A stretch of 8,525 nt of DNA, taken from NCBI GenBank assembly GCA_002336085.1, contig DDEH01000102.1, positions 1-8,525 of the forward strand, given 5' to 3'. Both the position numbers and the translations under genes were made by a program. This stretch comes from Flavobacteriales bacterium UBA1959. Its GTDB lineage: Bacteria > Bacteroidota > Bacteroidia > Flavobacteriales_D > Sanyastnellaceae. The notes under the pieces were generated by a model. The model searched no databases, was not told the origin of the DNA, and saw only the letters and a list, made by a program, of their open reading frames with translations. Shown piece by piece: positions 1 to 7,100 of this stretch; within the stretch, counting starts at the first letter, position 1; each line of letters begins with the position of its first letter.

Positions 1-35
1 GCGTCAGCAGAAGCATTCGCAGCTTGAGCAGCGTC
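1..35 (-). repeat. Start of a further Ala-rich repeat array, cut by window edge
   Basis: After a roughly 57-residue linker that is rich in Asp, Gly and Asn and has little repeat character, the last visible residues read DAAQAANASADA. This matches the repeat phase of the array at 207-701. The remaining copies would lie left of the window. Confidence 0.65.
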
Positions 36-1721
36 CAAGGCCATATCAGCCTCAACGAGATTGTCATCAGCACCGAGGTAATCCGCACCGGCGTATCCTG
101 GGTGTTGTGGTACATTATTCGTAGATCCAACAGTACTGGTACCGAAGCCCATATCAGCAGCAGAAGCAGCAATACGGAACTCGTTGTCATCAATGTCAGA
201 AGCGTTAGCAGCTTGAGCAGCAGCGTCAGCAGTTGCTTGTGCAGCATCAGCAGAGCCGTTAGAGGCAATAGCGTCAGCGTTGGCAGCTTGAGCAGCAGCG
301 TCAGCAGTAGCTTGTGCAGCATCGGCAGAAGCGTTAGCAGCTAGAGCAGCAGCATCAGCGGTAGCTTGAGAAGCATCAGCAGAAGCGTTAGCAGCTAGAG
401 CAGCAGCATCAGCAGTAGCTTGCGCGGCGTCAGCAGAACTGTTCGCAGCAATAGCGTCAGCATTGGCAGCTTGTGCAGCAGCGTCAGCGGTAGCTTGTGC
501 AGCGTCAGCGGAACCGTTAGCGGCAATAGCATCAGCGTTGGCAACTTGTGCAGCCGCGTCAGCGGTAGCTTGTGCAGCATCGGCAGAAGCGTTAGCAGCT
601 AGAGCAGCAGCATCAGCAGTAGCTTGTGCAGCATCAGCAGAAGCGTTTGCAGCTAAAGCAGCAGCATCAGCAGTAGCTTGCGCGGCGTCAGCGTTAGCGT
701 TAGCATCGATATTCGATTGCAATACAGCGTCAGCATCTTCGCTTGAAACTTGATTTGCATCAACATCAGCTTGAACAGCTGCGTCACCCGCATCAGAATA
801 AACTTCAGATGCAAGAACATCGCCACCACTGGTAACAGATCCTGCAACATCGAGGTTTCCTCCCATAGTGGAGTTTCCGTCAACGTTCAATAATCCGTCA
901 ATATCCAGTTCAGAGGTCTCACCCAAGGCGCGACCTGCGACGAATGTTAACTCAGCAACTTGAGCAGCCTCGGCTATCATGTCTTCAAAGTCAGCATTGT
1001 TGGAACTCAAGTAGTTGAAGATTCCAGTTGCAGCGCTAAAGACACCTGTGATTTCCAAGTCTCCAGTAACAGTGAGATCATTTACGGTAATACCGGAAGG
1101 ATCAATTCCTATTACAGAGAGGAGGTCACCCAAATCTGCTGTGTTTTGTGAAACATTAGATTGCAATACAGAAATGTCGCCATCGTTGTCCTCTATGAGG
1201 CCCAACAAAAAGGCGTAATCATTTTCTTGCGTGGCAACCGCGTCACTCAAATCACCCGTGAGAGCACTTACGTCTCCATCGAGCAAATCAAGTTGCGACT
1301 GCAAAGCTGCAATCTCTTCTTCCTGTCCGTTCAATGCGTACATCGCAATTGGAACAGCCTGCACGTCTACGTCTCCAAAGGAGGCGTATCCATCACCAGG
1401 ATCCACTTCGATACCGAAGTGCAAACCGGCCGCAGACCAGTCCACTGTTGAGAGCGCACTGAACCCGGGAGTAACCGCGCCATCACCAATGGTGAGGGCA
1501 AGGTTGCCGAATTGATTAGTTAATATACTGGCGTGACTTTCTTGCCATAATGTGGATCCGTCAGCGCCGTAAAGCGTGACTCGCACATTAAGTTCGGCGT
1601 CCGCCAGGGGATCGCCATCAGCATCACGGGCAACCGCCTGATAGGCTATGCCGGGATCCTGCGCTTGCAGGACCGTTAAAGCTCCGAATAAACAGAGCAG
1701 GGAGAGGAAAAGTGTTCGCAT
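1..1721 (-). CDS. Secreted alanine-rich repeat protein, tail-fibre-like surface adhesin or stalk (5' part, runs off left edge)
   Basis: The frame from the ATG at 1721 is open to position 1, giving 573 residues with no stop; the C-terminus lies outside the window. Residues 1-20 form a signal peptide (MR, a hydrophobic core, then LQA before Q21). The single Cys (10) lacks a proper lipobox, so this looks like signal peptidase I export. Residues 24-130 resemble the N-terminal domain common in Bacteroidota surface proteins (GIAYQAVARD near the start, VPIAMYAL at the end). Residues 133-205 are heptad-rich (IAALQSQLDLL, VLQSNVSQNTADL). Residues 210-310 carry short beta-type repeats such as LTVTGDLEITG and LNVDGNSTMGGNLDVAG, as in phage-fibre-like proteins. 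Residues 341-505 are the Ala-rich array; a linker follows, and a new array starts at the edge. There is no Lys, and Arg only at 2, 32, 47, 264 and 516. The role as an elongated extracellular stalk is inferred. A C-terminal secretion or fibre-chaperone domain may lie beyond the edge. Confidence 0.85.
   Translation of the reverse strand, partial: MRTLFLSLLCLFGALTVLQAQDPGIAYQAVARDADGDPLADAELNVRVTLYGADGSTLWQESHASILTNQFGNLALTIGDGAVTPGFSALSTVDWSAAGLHFGIEVDPGDGYASFGDVDVQAVPIAMYALNGQEEEIAALQSQLDLLDGDVSALTGDLSDAVATQENDYAFLLGLIEDNDGDISVLQSNVSQNTADLGDLLSVIGIDPSGITVNDLTVTGDLEITGVFSAATGIFNYLSSNNADFEDMIAEAAQVAELTFVAGRALGETSELDIDGLLNVDGNSTMGGNLDVAGSVTSGGDVLASEVYSDAGDAAVQADVDANQVSSEDADAVLQSNIDANANADAAQATADAAALAANASADAAQATADAAALAANASADAAQATADAAAQVANADAIAANGSADAAQATADAAAQAANADAIAANSSADAAQATADAAALAANASADASQATADAAALAANASADAAQATADAAAQAANADAIASNGSADAAQATADAAAQAANASDIDDNEFRIAASAADMGFGTSTVGSTNNVPQHPGYAGADYLGADDNLVEADMALDAAQAANASAD
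207..701 (-). repeat. Array of eight 54-bp (18-residue) Ala-rich coding repeats with three 21-bp insertions
   Basis: Within the minus-strand gene, residues 341-505 consist of eight copies of an 18-residue unit, consensus NASADAAQATADAAALAA (11 of 18 Ala). Reading in gene direction, the copies begin at 701, 647, 593, 518, 443, 389, 335 and 260. A seven-residue element, NADAIAA or NADAIAS, follows copies 3, 4 and 7 (539-519, 464-444, 281-261). Variation is confined mostly to the two residues after Asn and the Leu/Gln near the unit end. The composition predicts continuous alpha helix. The DNA is rich in AGC/GCT triplets, so slippage and copy-number change are plausible. Confidence 0.93.
207..701 (-). 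repeat. Higher-order duplication: four-unit block repeated with 258-bp period
   Basis: Copies 1-4 (701-444) and 5-8 (443-207) are related as blocks. Copies 1 and 5 alone share the codons GAC GCC GCG; copies 3 and 7 alone share GCC GAT and are both followed by the seven-residue insert; copies 4 and 8 alone begin with Asn-Gly. Positions 307-359 match 565-617 exactly (53 bp), an offset of 258 bp, which equals 86 codons (18+18+25+25). The second block lacks the last insert, where the sequence degenerates into the linker NASDIDDN. This indicates duplication of an already formed four-unit block followed by divergence. Confidence 0.85.
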
Positions 1722-1750
1722 CACTTTATCTTGGTTAAGATTTCAGAATT

Positions 1751-1780
1751 CGAATATACAAGTAAAATCTCGATAAACAA
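1751..1780 (-). promoter_or_regulatory. Putative Bacteroidota sigma-A promoter of the repeat-protein gene
   Basis: On the minus strand a TTG (1780-1778) is followed after 19 bp by TATATTCG (1758-1751), one base off the Bacteroidota -7 consensus TAnnTTTG. The predicted start of transcription is near 1745, giving a leader of about 24 nt before the ATG at 1721. No clear Shine-Dalgarno precedes that ATG, which is usual in this phylum. The box lies in the 67-nt divergent gap shared with the DUF4286 gene; no convincing plus-strand promoter was found there. Confidence 0.5.
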
Positions 1781-1788
1781 CCAAACCA

Positions 1789-2145
1789 ATGCGACAAATT
1801 TATATTAAACCTCGGTCAAATGAGGTTTTGTACAACATAACCATCGGTATAAACCCTATGAAAATCGAGGAATGGAGGCGATTTATGCATGACGATCACC
1901 TCCCTAAAATCTTTGCAAGCAATTGTTTCGCTAGCTACCGAATGTGTAGAATCATCGACGAACAAGCAGATTCTACAACCATTGCAGTACAATATTTGGC
2001 GCATAGCGTAGAACATTTGAAAAAATACAATCAAGACTACGCAGCCGATCTTCAACGAGAACACATGGAAAAATTTGGCAGCGATGCTGTCGCATATCGT
2101 TCAGTTTTGGATATTTTGGAAGAAGGAGAGTGGCAGGAAGTATAA
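1789..2145 (+). CDS. DUF4286 family protein
   Basis: This 118-residue protein matches my recollection of the DUF4286 family of small Bacteroidota proteins: an N-terminal YNITIGI strand (15-21), EEWRRFMHDDHLPKI (27-41), MCRIIDE (52-58), a VQYLA strand (67-71), and a C-terminal KFGSDAVAYRSVLDIL (95-110). The biochemical function is unknown. The fold is probably a small alpha/beta sandwich (inference). It lacks a signal peptide and membrane segments, so it should be cytoplasmic. Family members usually begin close to the VLYN segment; the ATG at 1789 therefore gives an N-terminal extension of about 12 residues, and the in-frame TTG at 1828 is an alternative start. It lies 52 nt before rsmA, an arrangement seen in other Bacteroidota, and is probably co-transcribed with it. 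Confidence 0.82.
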   Translation: MRQIYIKPRSNEVLYNITIGINPMKIEEWRRFMHDDHLPKIFASNCFASYRMCRIIDEQADSTTIAVQYLAHSVEHLKKYNQDYAADLQREHMEKFGSDAVAYRSVLDILEEGEWQEV

Positions 2146-2197
2146 ATTACTTGGCCAGTGCAAAAGCATTCGAAACTACCTTGCTCGCCTACATCCC

Positions 2198-2983
2198 ATG
2201 AAACGCAAAGCCGTCAGCCCTAAGAAACATCTGGGCCAACATTTTCTCAATGACGAGGCAATCGCTCATCGCATCGCCCATTCCGTTAAGTGCGATGACG
2301 AGCAAGCGTTTATTGAAGTGGGACCCGGCACAGGTGCGCTGACCACACATTTGATTGAGCGCTTCGGCGAGCGACTGTTAGCGATTGACGTGGACGAAGA
2401 AAGCATCTTGCATCTGCGCAATGAAAATTGGATTCCATCAGAACAGGTCCTTCATGCCGACATTCTGAAAGTGCCATTGACTGACCTTACCTCTTGCGAT
2501 GAAGTTGTAATCGTAGGGAACTTCCCGTATAATATCAGCTCGCAGATTCTTTTTCGAGCGTTGGACTGGCGCGAGAACTGCGTTGAGCTCGTAGGCATGT
2601 TTCAAAAGGAAGTAGCCGAGCGCATCTGCGCAGCTCATGGTTCCAAGGTGTATGGAATATTAAGCGTTTTGATGCAGACATATTATGATGCCGAATATCT
2701 TTTCACCGTCCCACCGCATGTATTCATACCGCCTCCCAAAGTCCAAAGCGGCGTAATTAGACTGGTCAAAAAAACCACGCAACCTGAGGGTGTTTCCTAC
2801 AAACATTTGAAGCGTGTCACCAAAGCCGCCTTCAATCAACGACGCAAAACACTGCGAAACGCACTTCGGTCAGGTGGTCTTGATATCACTCAGGTCGACG
2901 AAGCCTTTTTATCTCAGCGCGCAGAGCAATTGGCCCCTACCGAGTTTGCCACGTTAGCCAATTCCATTCCATCAAGTCCATAA
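2198..2983 (+). CDS. rsmA: 16S rRNA (adenine(1518)-N(6)/adenine(1519)-N(6))-dimethyltransferase
   Basis: RsmA (KsgA) uses S-adenosylmethionine to dimethylate the two adjacent adenines of the 3'-terminal helix 45 of 16S rRNA during small-subunit maturation. The 261-residue product shows the family signatures in order: HLGQHFLND (11-19), the SAM-binding loop EVGPGTGALT (40-49), acidic IDVD (63-66), the catalytic NFPY (108-111, the variant common in Bacteroidota), VFIPPPKVQSGVIRL (175-189), and FNQRRKTLRNAL (212-223) in the C-terminal helical domain. The length is normal. The frame extends 41 codons upstream into the DUF4286 gene, but only the ATG at 2198 places the KKHLGQHFL motif at its usual distance from the N-terminus. 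No Shine-Dalgarno is visible. Loss of this enzyme in other bacteria gives kasugamycin resistance. Confidence 0.96.
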   Translation: MKRKAVSPKKHLGQHFLNDEAIAHRIAHSVKCDDEQAFIEVGPGTGALTTHLIERFGERLLAIDVDEESILHLRNENWIPSEQVLHADILKVPLTDLTSCDEVVIVGNFPYNISSQILFRALDWRENCVELVGMFQKEVAERICAAHGSKVYGILSVLMQTYYDAEYLFTVPPHVFIPPPKVQSGVIRLVKKTTQPEGVSYKHLKRVTKAAFNQRRKTLRNALRSGGLDITQVDEAFLSQRAEQLAPTEFATLANSIPSSP

Positions 2984-3009
2984 CACGCCACAAACGGCCA
3001 TCGTTTTCT

Positions 3010-3017
3010 TACATTTG
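3010..3017 (+). promoter_or_regulatory. Candidate -7 promoter box upstream of fbp
   Basis: TACATTTG fits the Bacteroidota -7 consensus TAnnTTTG exactly and lies 30 nt before the fbp ATG, leaving a leader of about 25 nt. No TTG -33 element sits at the expected distance in the 64-nt rsmA-fbp gap, so this call rests on one box only. Confidence 0.35.
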
Positions 3018-3047
3018 TTTGCACACCGAAATGACCGGTGAAACACC

Positions 3048-4052
3048 ATGTCGAAAGCCATTACACTGCAAGAGTTCATCATGGACTCACAAGCGGAGTT
3101 TCCGTTTGTATCTGGACAACTCACTCGCTTGCTGACCGACATCGGAGTCGCAGCCAAAATTGTCAATCATCAAGTCAACCGTGCTGGTCTTGCCGGAATA
3201 CTTGGACAATCCGGTTCTCAGAACACGCACAACGAAGACCAGCAAAAGCTGGATGTTTTTGCAGATAATACATTCATGCGCATCCTGACCGCCGGCAAAT
3301 CCGTGGCAGGCATTGGGTCTGAAGAACAAGACGGTTACATCCTCTGCCACGATCAAGGCAAACAAGGGAAGTATGTTGTGATGATCGATCCTCTTGACGG
3401 GAGTTCCAACATTGATGTCAATGTCTCCATCGGAACTATTTTCAGCATTTACCGCCGTGTCACGCCGCTAGGTGAGCCGCTGAGCGACCAAGATTTTCTT
3501 CAAAAGGGTACTCAGCAGGTCGTAGCTGGTTACATCCTTTATGGCTCCTCTACCATGCTAGTGTACACTACAGGAAGCGGCGTCAATGGATTCACGATGG
3601 ATCCCGCTATTGGCGAGTTCTTTCTATCCCATCCGCGAATGGCATTCCCAGAGTCTGGCATGATTTATTCCATCAATGATGCATTGCTCGATGCATCGCC
3701 TCCTGCGGTGAAAATCTTTATCGAGGGCTGCAAAGAAACACACGGCATTAGTCTCAAAGCACGGTATATCGGAAGCTTGGTCACGGATTTTCATCGCAAT
3801 CTCATCAAAGGCGGAATCTATTTATATCCGAGTACTACATACAATCCCCAAGGGAAGCTCCGGTTGATGTATGAATGCAATCCTTTGGCTTTTATCGCAC
3901 AACAAGCAGGGGGGCATGCCGAGGACAATTACAGAGAAATCCTTGAGATTCAACCGGAATCTTTGCACCAGCGATCCCCTTTCTACGTTGGTAGTGTGAA
4001 TATGATTCAAGGTCTTCGTTCCTGCTGGATGGCAACTTCGGACCCCGGATGA
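3048..4052 (+). CDS. fbp: Class 1 fructose-1,6-bisphosphatase
   Basis: This cytoplasmic enzyme hydrolyses fructose 1,6-bisphosphate to fructose 6-phosphate, the committed phosphatase step of gluconeogenesis. The 334-residue protein has the class 1 metal and substrate motifs: GSEEQD (90-95), IDPLDGSSNID (113-123) with the metal-binding Asp114 and Asp117, and LMYECNPLA (273-281) with Glu276. The N-terminal helix segment GQLTRLL (23-29), Lys108-Tyr109 and Tyr135-Arg136 align with the AMP-binding residues of the pig enzyme, so allosteric inhibition by AMP is likely (inference from family knowledge). RSPFYVGS (309-316) near the end is the usual C-terminal motif. The length is normal and there is no sign of damage. 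It lies 64 nt after rsmA and 51 nt before mfd, with no functional link to either. The ATG has no clear Shine-Dalgarno. Confidence 0.97.
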   Translation: MSKAITLQEFIMDSQAEFPFVSGQLTRLLTDIGVAAKIVNHQVNRAGLAGILGQSGSQNTHNEDQQKLDVFADNTFMRILTAGKSVAGIGSEEQDGYILCHDQGKQGKYVVMIDPLDGSSNIDVNVSIGTIFSIYRRVTPLGEPLSDQDFLQKGTQQVVAGYILYGSSTMLVYTTGSGVNGFTMDPAIGEFFLSHPRMAFPESGMIYSINDALLDASPPAVKIFIEGCKETHGISLKARYIGSLVTDFHRNLIKGGIYLYPSTTYNPQGKLRLMYECNPLAFIAQQAGGHAEDNYREILEIQPESLHQRSPFYVGSVNMIQGLRSCWMATSDPG

Positions 4053-4053
4053 C

Positions 4054-4073
4054 GACGGAAAGTTTGTTCCGTC
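4054..4073 (+). terminator. Hairpin immediately after fbp stop (weak or partial terminator)
   Basis: GACGGAA (4054-4060) and TTCCGTC (4067-4073) form a perfect 7-bp stem around the loop AGTTTG, two nt after the fbp stop codon. The next bases, TAACTTCG, do not form a T-run, so classical intrinsic termination is doubtful. It may protect the fbp mRNA 3' end or attenuate read-through into mfd. Confidence 0.4.
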
Positions 4074-4103
4074 TAACTTCGCGGCTGCAATTCAAATCCT
4101 ATC

Positions 4104-7100
4104 ATGCGGGTCGACGAACTCATCCAATTCTACAAAGCCGATGCCCGGGCGCAATTGTTGCAACAGACCTGGGACAACGAGGGTTCAAAAACAGAACTGA
4201 AGGGCATTATCGGTTCCGCCACCCCACTGCTTGCTGCTTCTTTGTACAGCCAAAAGGAGGACGCTGACGCCTTGGCGAACCAACCCAGCCATCTGTTTGT
4301 GCTGGACGATAAGGAAACCGCCGCCTACTTTTTGAATGATTTGGAGCAATTGCTCGGGAAATCACACCGCATTTTATTCTTCCCAAGATCCGCCCGGGTT
4401 CCCTACCAAGAGGAGGTAACTGAAAATGCGAACATTGCAATGCGGGCCGAAGTGCTCAATGAAGTCAATCGAGACGGCAGGGGATTGGCCATCGTAACCT
4501 TTGGCGAGGCATTGGCCGAACAAGTAATCAGCCGAAGAGAACTATCCGAACAGACCTTTGCCCTAGCATTGGGCGAAAAATACACCATGGATTTCCTGGA
4601 CGAAGTGTTCATTGAATACGGATTCCACAAGGTGGATTTTGTGTACGAACCGGGTCAGTATGCCGTTCGAGGAGGCATTGTAGATGTGTTCTCCTATTCT
4701 TTTGATCATCCCTATCGCATAGAATTCTTTGGCGACGAAGTGGAATCCATTCGCAAGTTTGACCCCACCAATCAACTGAGCATTAACAAGATGACTCGGG
4801 CTGTGGTCGTACCAAACATCGGTGATCAAGCATTGCACGAAGCCGTTGAGCCCTTCTTCAACTTCATCCCTGCGGATACGCGAATTTGGATTGCCGATGC
4901 AGCTCGATGCGAGAAACAGTTGGAAAAAGCCATGGACAAGGCCCAGAAGGCCTTCGCGCGGATCACCACCGAAGTAAACTTTACTCCGCCTGACAAGCTT
5001 TACCTCGATCCCACAGGTTTTCAAAAGCTCTTGGATCCTTTTCACGTCATTGAATTCGATGGAGGTACCTCCTTTGCCAACCGAGTGGTGATTGATTGGA
5101 ACATGATTCCTCAGCCGAGCTTCAACAAGAATTTCGATCTAATCACCTCCAACCTGCAGGCCAATCATAGGCAGGGGTATCACAATGTGATTGTTGCGGG
5201 GCAATCCACGCAAATTGAGCGATTGCATGACATTTTTGCAGATCGCGAAGACGAGGTCCCTCACCATCCGATTCCTGTTGAACTGAGCCAAGGATTTGTA
5301 GACAAAGACCTGAAGCTACTGGTGTACACAGATCATCAACTGTTTGAACGTTACCATCGTTTCCGACTCAAAGAAGGGTTTCGCAAAAACAAACAAGCGC
5401 TGACTTTGAAAGAGTTGATGGCGCTAGAGCCCGGCGACTTTGTGGTTCACATCGATCATGGCATCGGTGAATTTGGCGGGTTGCAAAAAATCGATGTCAA
5501 CGGCAAAGAGCAGGAAGCAATACGACTGAGCTACAAAGGGGGAGATGTTCTCTACGTGAATATCCATTCGCTGCACCGAATTTCGAAATACACATCGAAG
5601 GAAGGAACAGCGCCCAAAATCAGCAAACTCGGAACTGGAGCGTGGGCTGCAACAAAAGCCAAAACAAAAACTCGGGTCAAAGAGCTGGCCTATGATCTTC
5701 TTAAACTTTACGCGAAGCGAAAGAACTCCAAGGGGTTTTCATTTTCTCCTGACAACTATATGCTGCATGAGTTGGAGGCGAGCTTTATGTTCGAAGAAAC
5801 GCCGGATCAACATTCGGCCATTGAAGCCGTCAAGAAAGATATGGAGCGCTCCATCCCAATGGACCGATTGGTTTGTGGGGATGTTGGGTTTGGCAAAACC
5901 GAGGTCGCAATTAGGGCAGCATTTAAAGCTGCTGCAGACGGCAAACAAGTAGCTGTTTTGGTTCCGACGACCATCCTGTCCATGCAGCATTACAGAAGCT
6001 TTTCTCGAAGGCTCAGGGACTTCCCTGTCACCGTTGACTACATCAATAGATTCAAAACGGGAAAAGCGCTCACGGAAACCATCAACAAACTCGAGGCAGG
6101 CCAAGTTGATATCCTCATAGGCACGCACGCAATAGTGGGAAAACGCGTCAAGTTCAAAGACTTGGGTTTGATGATCATCGACGAAGAGCAAAAGTTTGGA
6201 GTTGCTGTAAAAGACAAGCTCAAGACGTTACGCGCCGATGTGGATGCTTTGACCCTTACCGCCACGCCTATCCCAAGAACACTGCAATTCAGCTTGATGG
6301 GTGCTCGCGACCTCAGCACCATTGCCACACCTCCTCCGAATCGTCAGCCTGTCGAAACCCATCTGGCCTCATTTAGCGAAGAGGTCATTCGCGATGCCAT
6401 TGCCTACGAAATCAGCCGAGGCGGACAGGTCTATTTCGTGAACAATCGAGTCAAAAACATTCAAGAAGTGGCCGGTATGATTGCTCGATTGGTACCAGAT
6501 GCTCGCGTCGGAATTGGGCATGGCCAAATGGACGGCAAACAGCTAGAAGACGTGATGGCGCGCTTCATCGAAGGAGCTTTTGATGTCCTGGTAGCCACCA
6601 CCATCATAGAATCTGGAATCGACATCAGCAATGCCAATACCATGATCATCAATGATGCGCATCAATTTGGACTGAGTGACTTGCACCAATTGCGAGGACG
6701 TGTTGGACGATCGAATAAGAAGGCCTTCTGCTATTTGCTCGCTCCGCCCATAAGCTTGCTTCCCGACGAAAGCCGCAAACGGCTGCAAGCCATAGAGCAA
6801 TTTAGTGACCTCGGTAGTGGCATTCAGATTGCTATGCGCGACCTCGATATCCGAGGTGCGGGAGACCTCCTCGGTGGTGAGCAAAGTGGATTCATATCAG
6901 AGCTCGGATTTGAGATGTACCAAAAAATCCTCGCAGAAGCCATCCAAGAACTAAAAGAAGAATCGTTTGCTGAATTGTTCGAGGAAGAGCGCAAAGCGGA
7001 TCGGCGATATGTGAGCGAAGCGGCAATCGAAACGGATTTCGCCCTCATGATTCCTGATCACTACGTGAGCGATATCCCAGAGCGAATATCCCTGTACCGT

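Noticed and set aside
207..701. CRISPR-like array of regularly spaced repeats
   Set aside because: The units are directly adjacent in-frame codon repeats of 54 bp with gradual divergence and no unique spacers, inside an open reading frame; no cas genes are nearby.
463..753. Plus-strand open frame encoding an Ala/Ser/Cys-rich peptide across the repeat array
   Set aside because: It is a shadow of the GCN-rich repeat: periodic codons leave several frames open. It has no start context and no family resemblance, and the minus-strand frame with signal peptide and domain structure explains the DNA.
395..883. Other minus-strand Leu/Lys-rich open frames (395-580, 653-883)
   Set aside because: These are out-of-frame readings of the same repeats. 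The long frame from 1721 covers them.
1..1721. Prophage tail-fibre gene
   Set aside because: Fibre-like repeats are present, but the signal peptide, the Bacteroidota surface-protein head domain and the housekeeping neighbours point to a host secreted protein; no other phage gene is visible.
1748..1755. Palindrome ATTCGAAT in the divergent gap as an operator
   Set aside because: Eight bases is too short to support a regulator site, and it overlaps the promoter box by chance-level AT-rich sequence.
2075..2197. 41-codon N-terminal extension of rsmA overlapping the DUF4286 gene
   Set aside because: The extension is not RsmA-like, and the ATG at 2198 gives the standard N-terminus just before KKHLGQHFL.
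4563..5045. 160-codon minus-strand open frame inside mfd (and similar ones at 5739-6191 and 6543-6884)
   Set aside because: Each lies fully antisense to conserved mfd coding sequence, with no recognisable domains or promoter; they are chance open frames.
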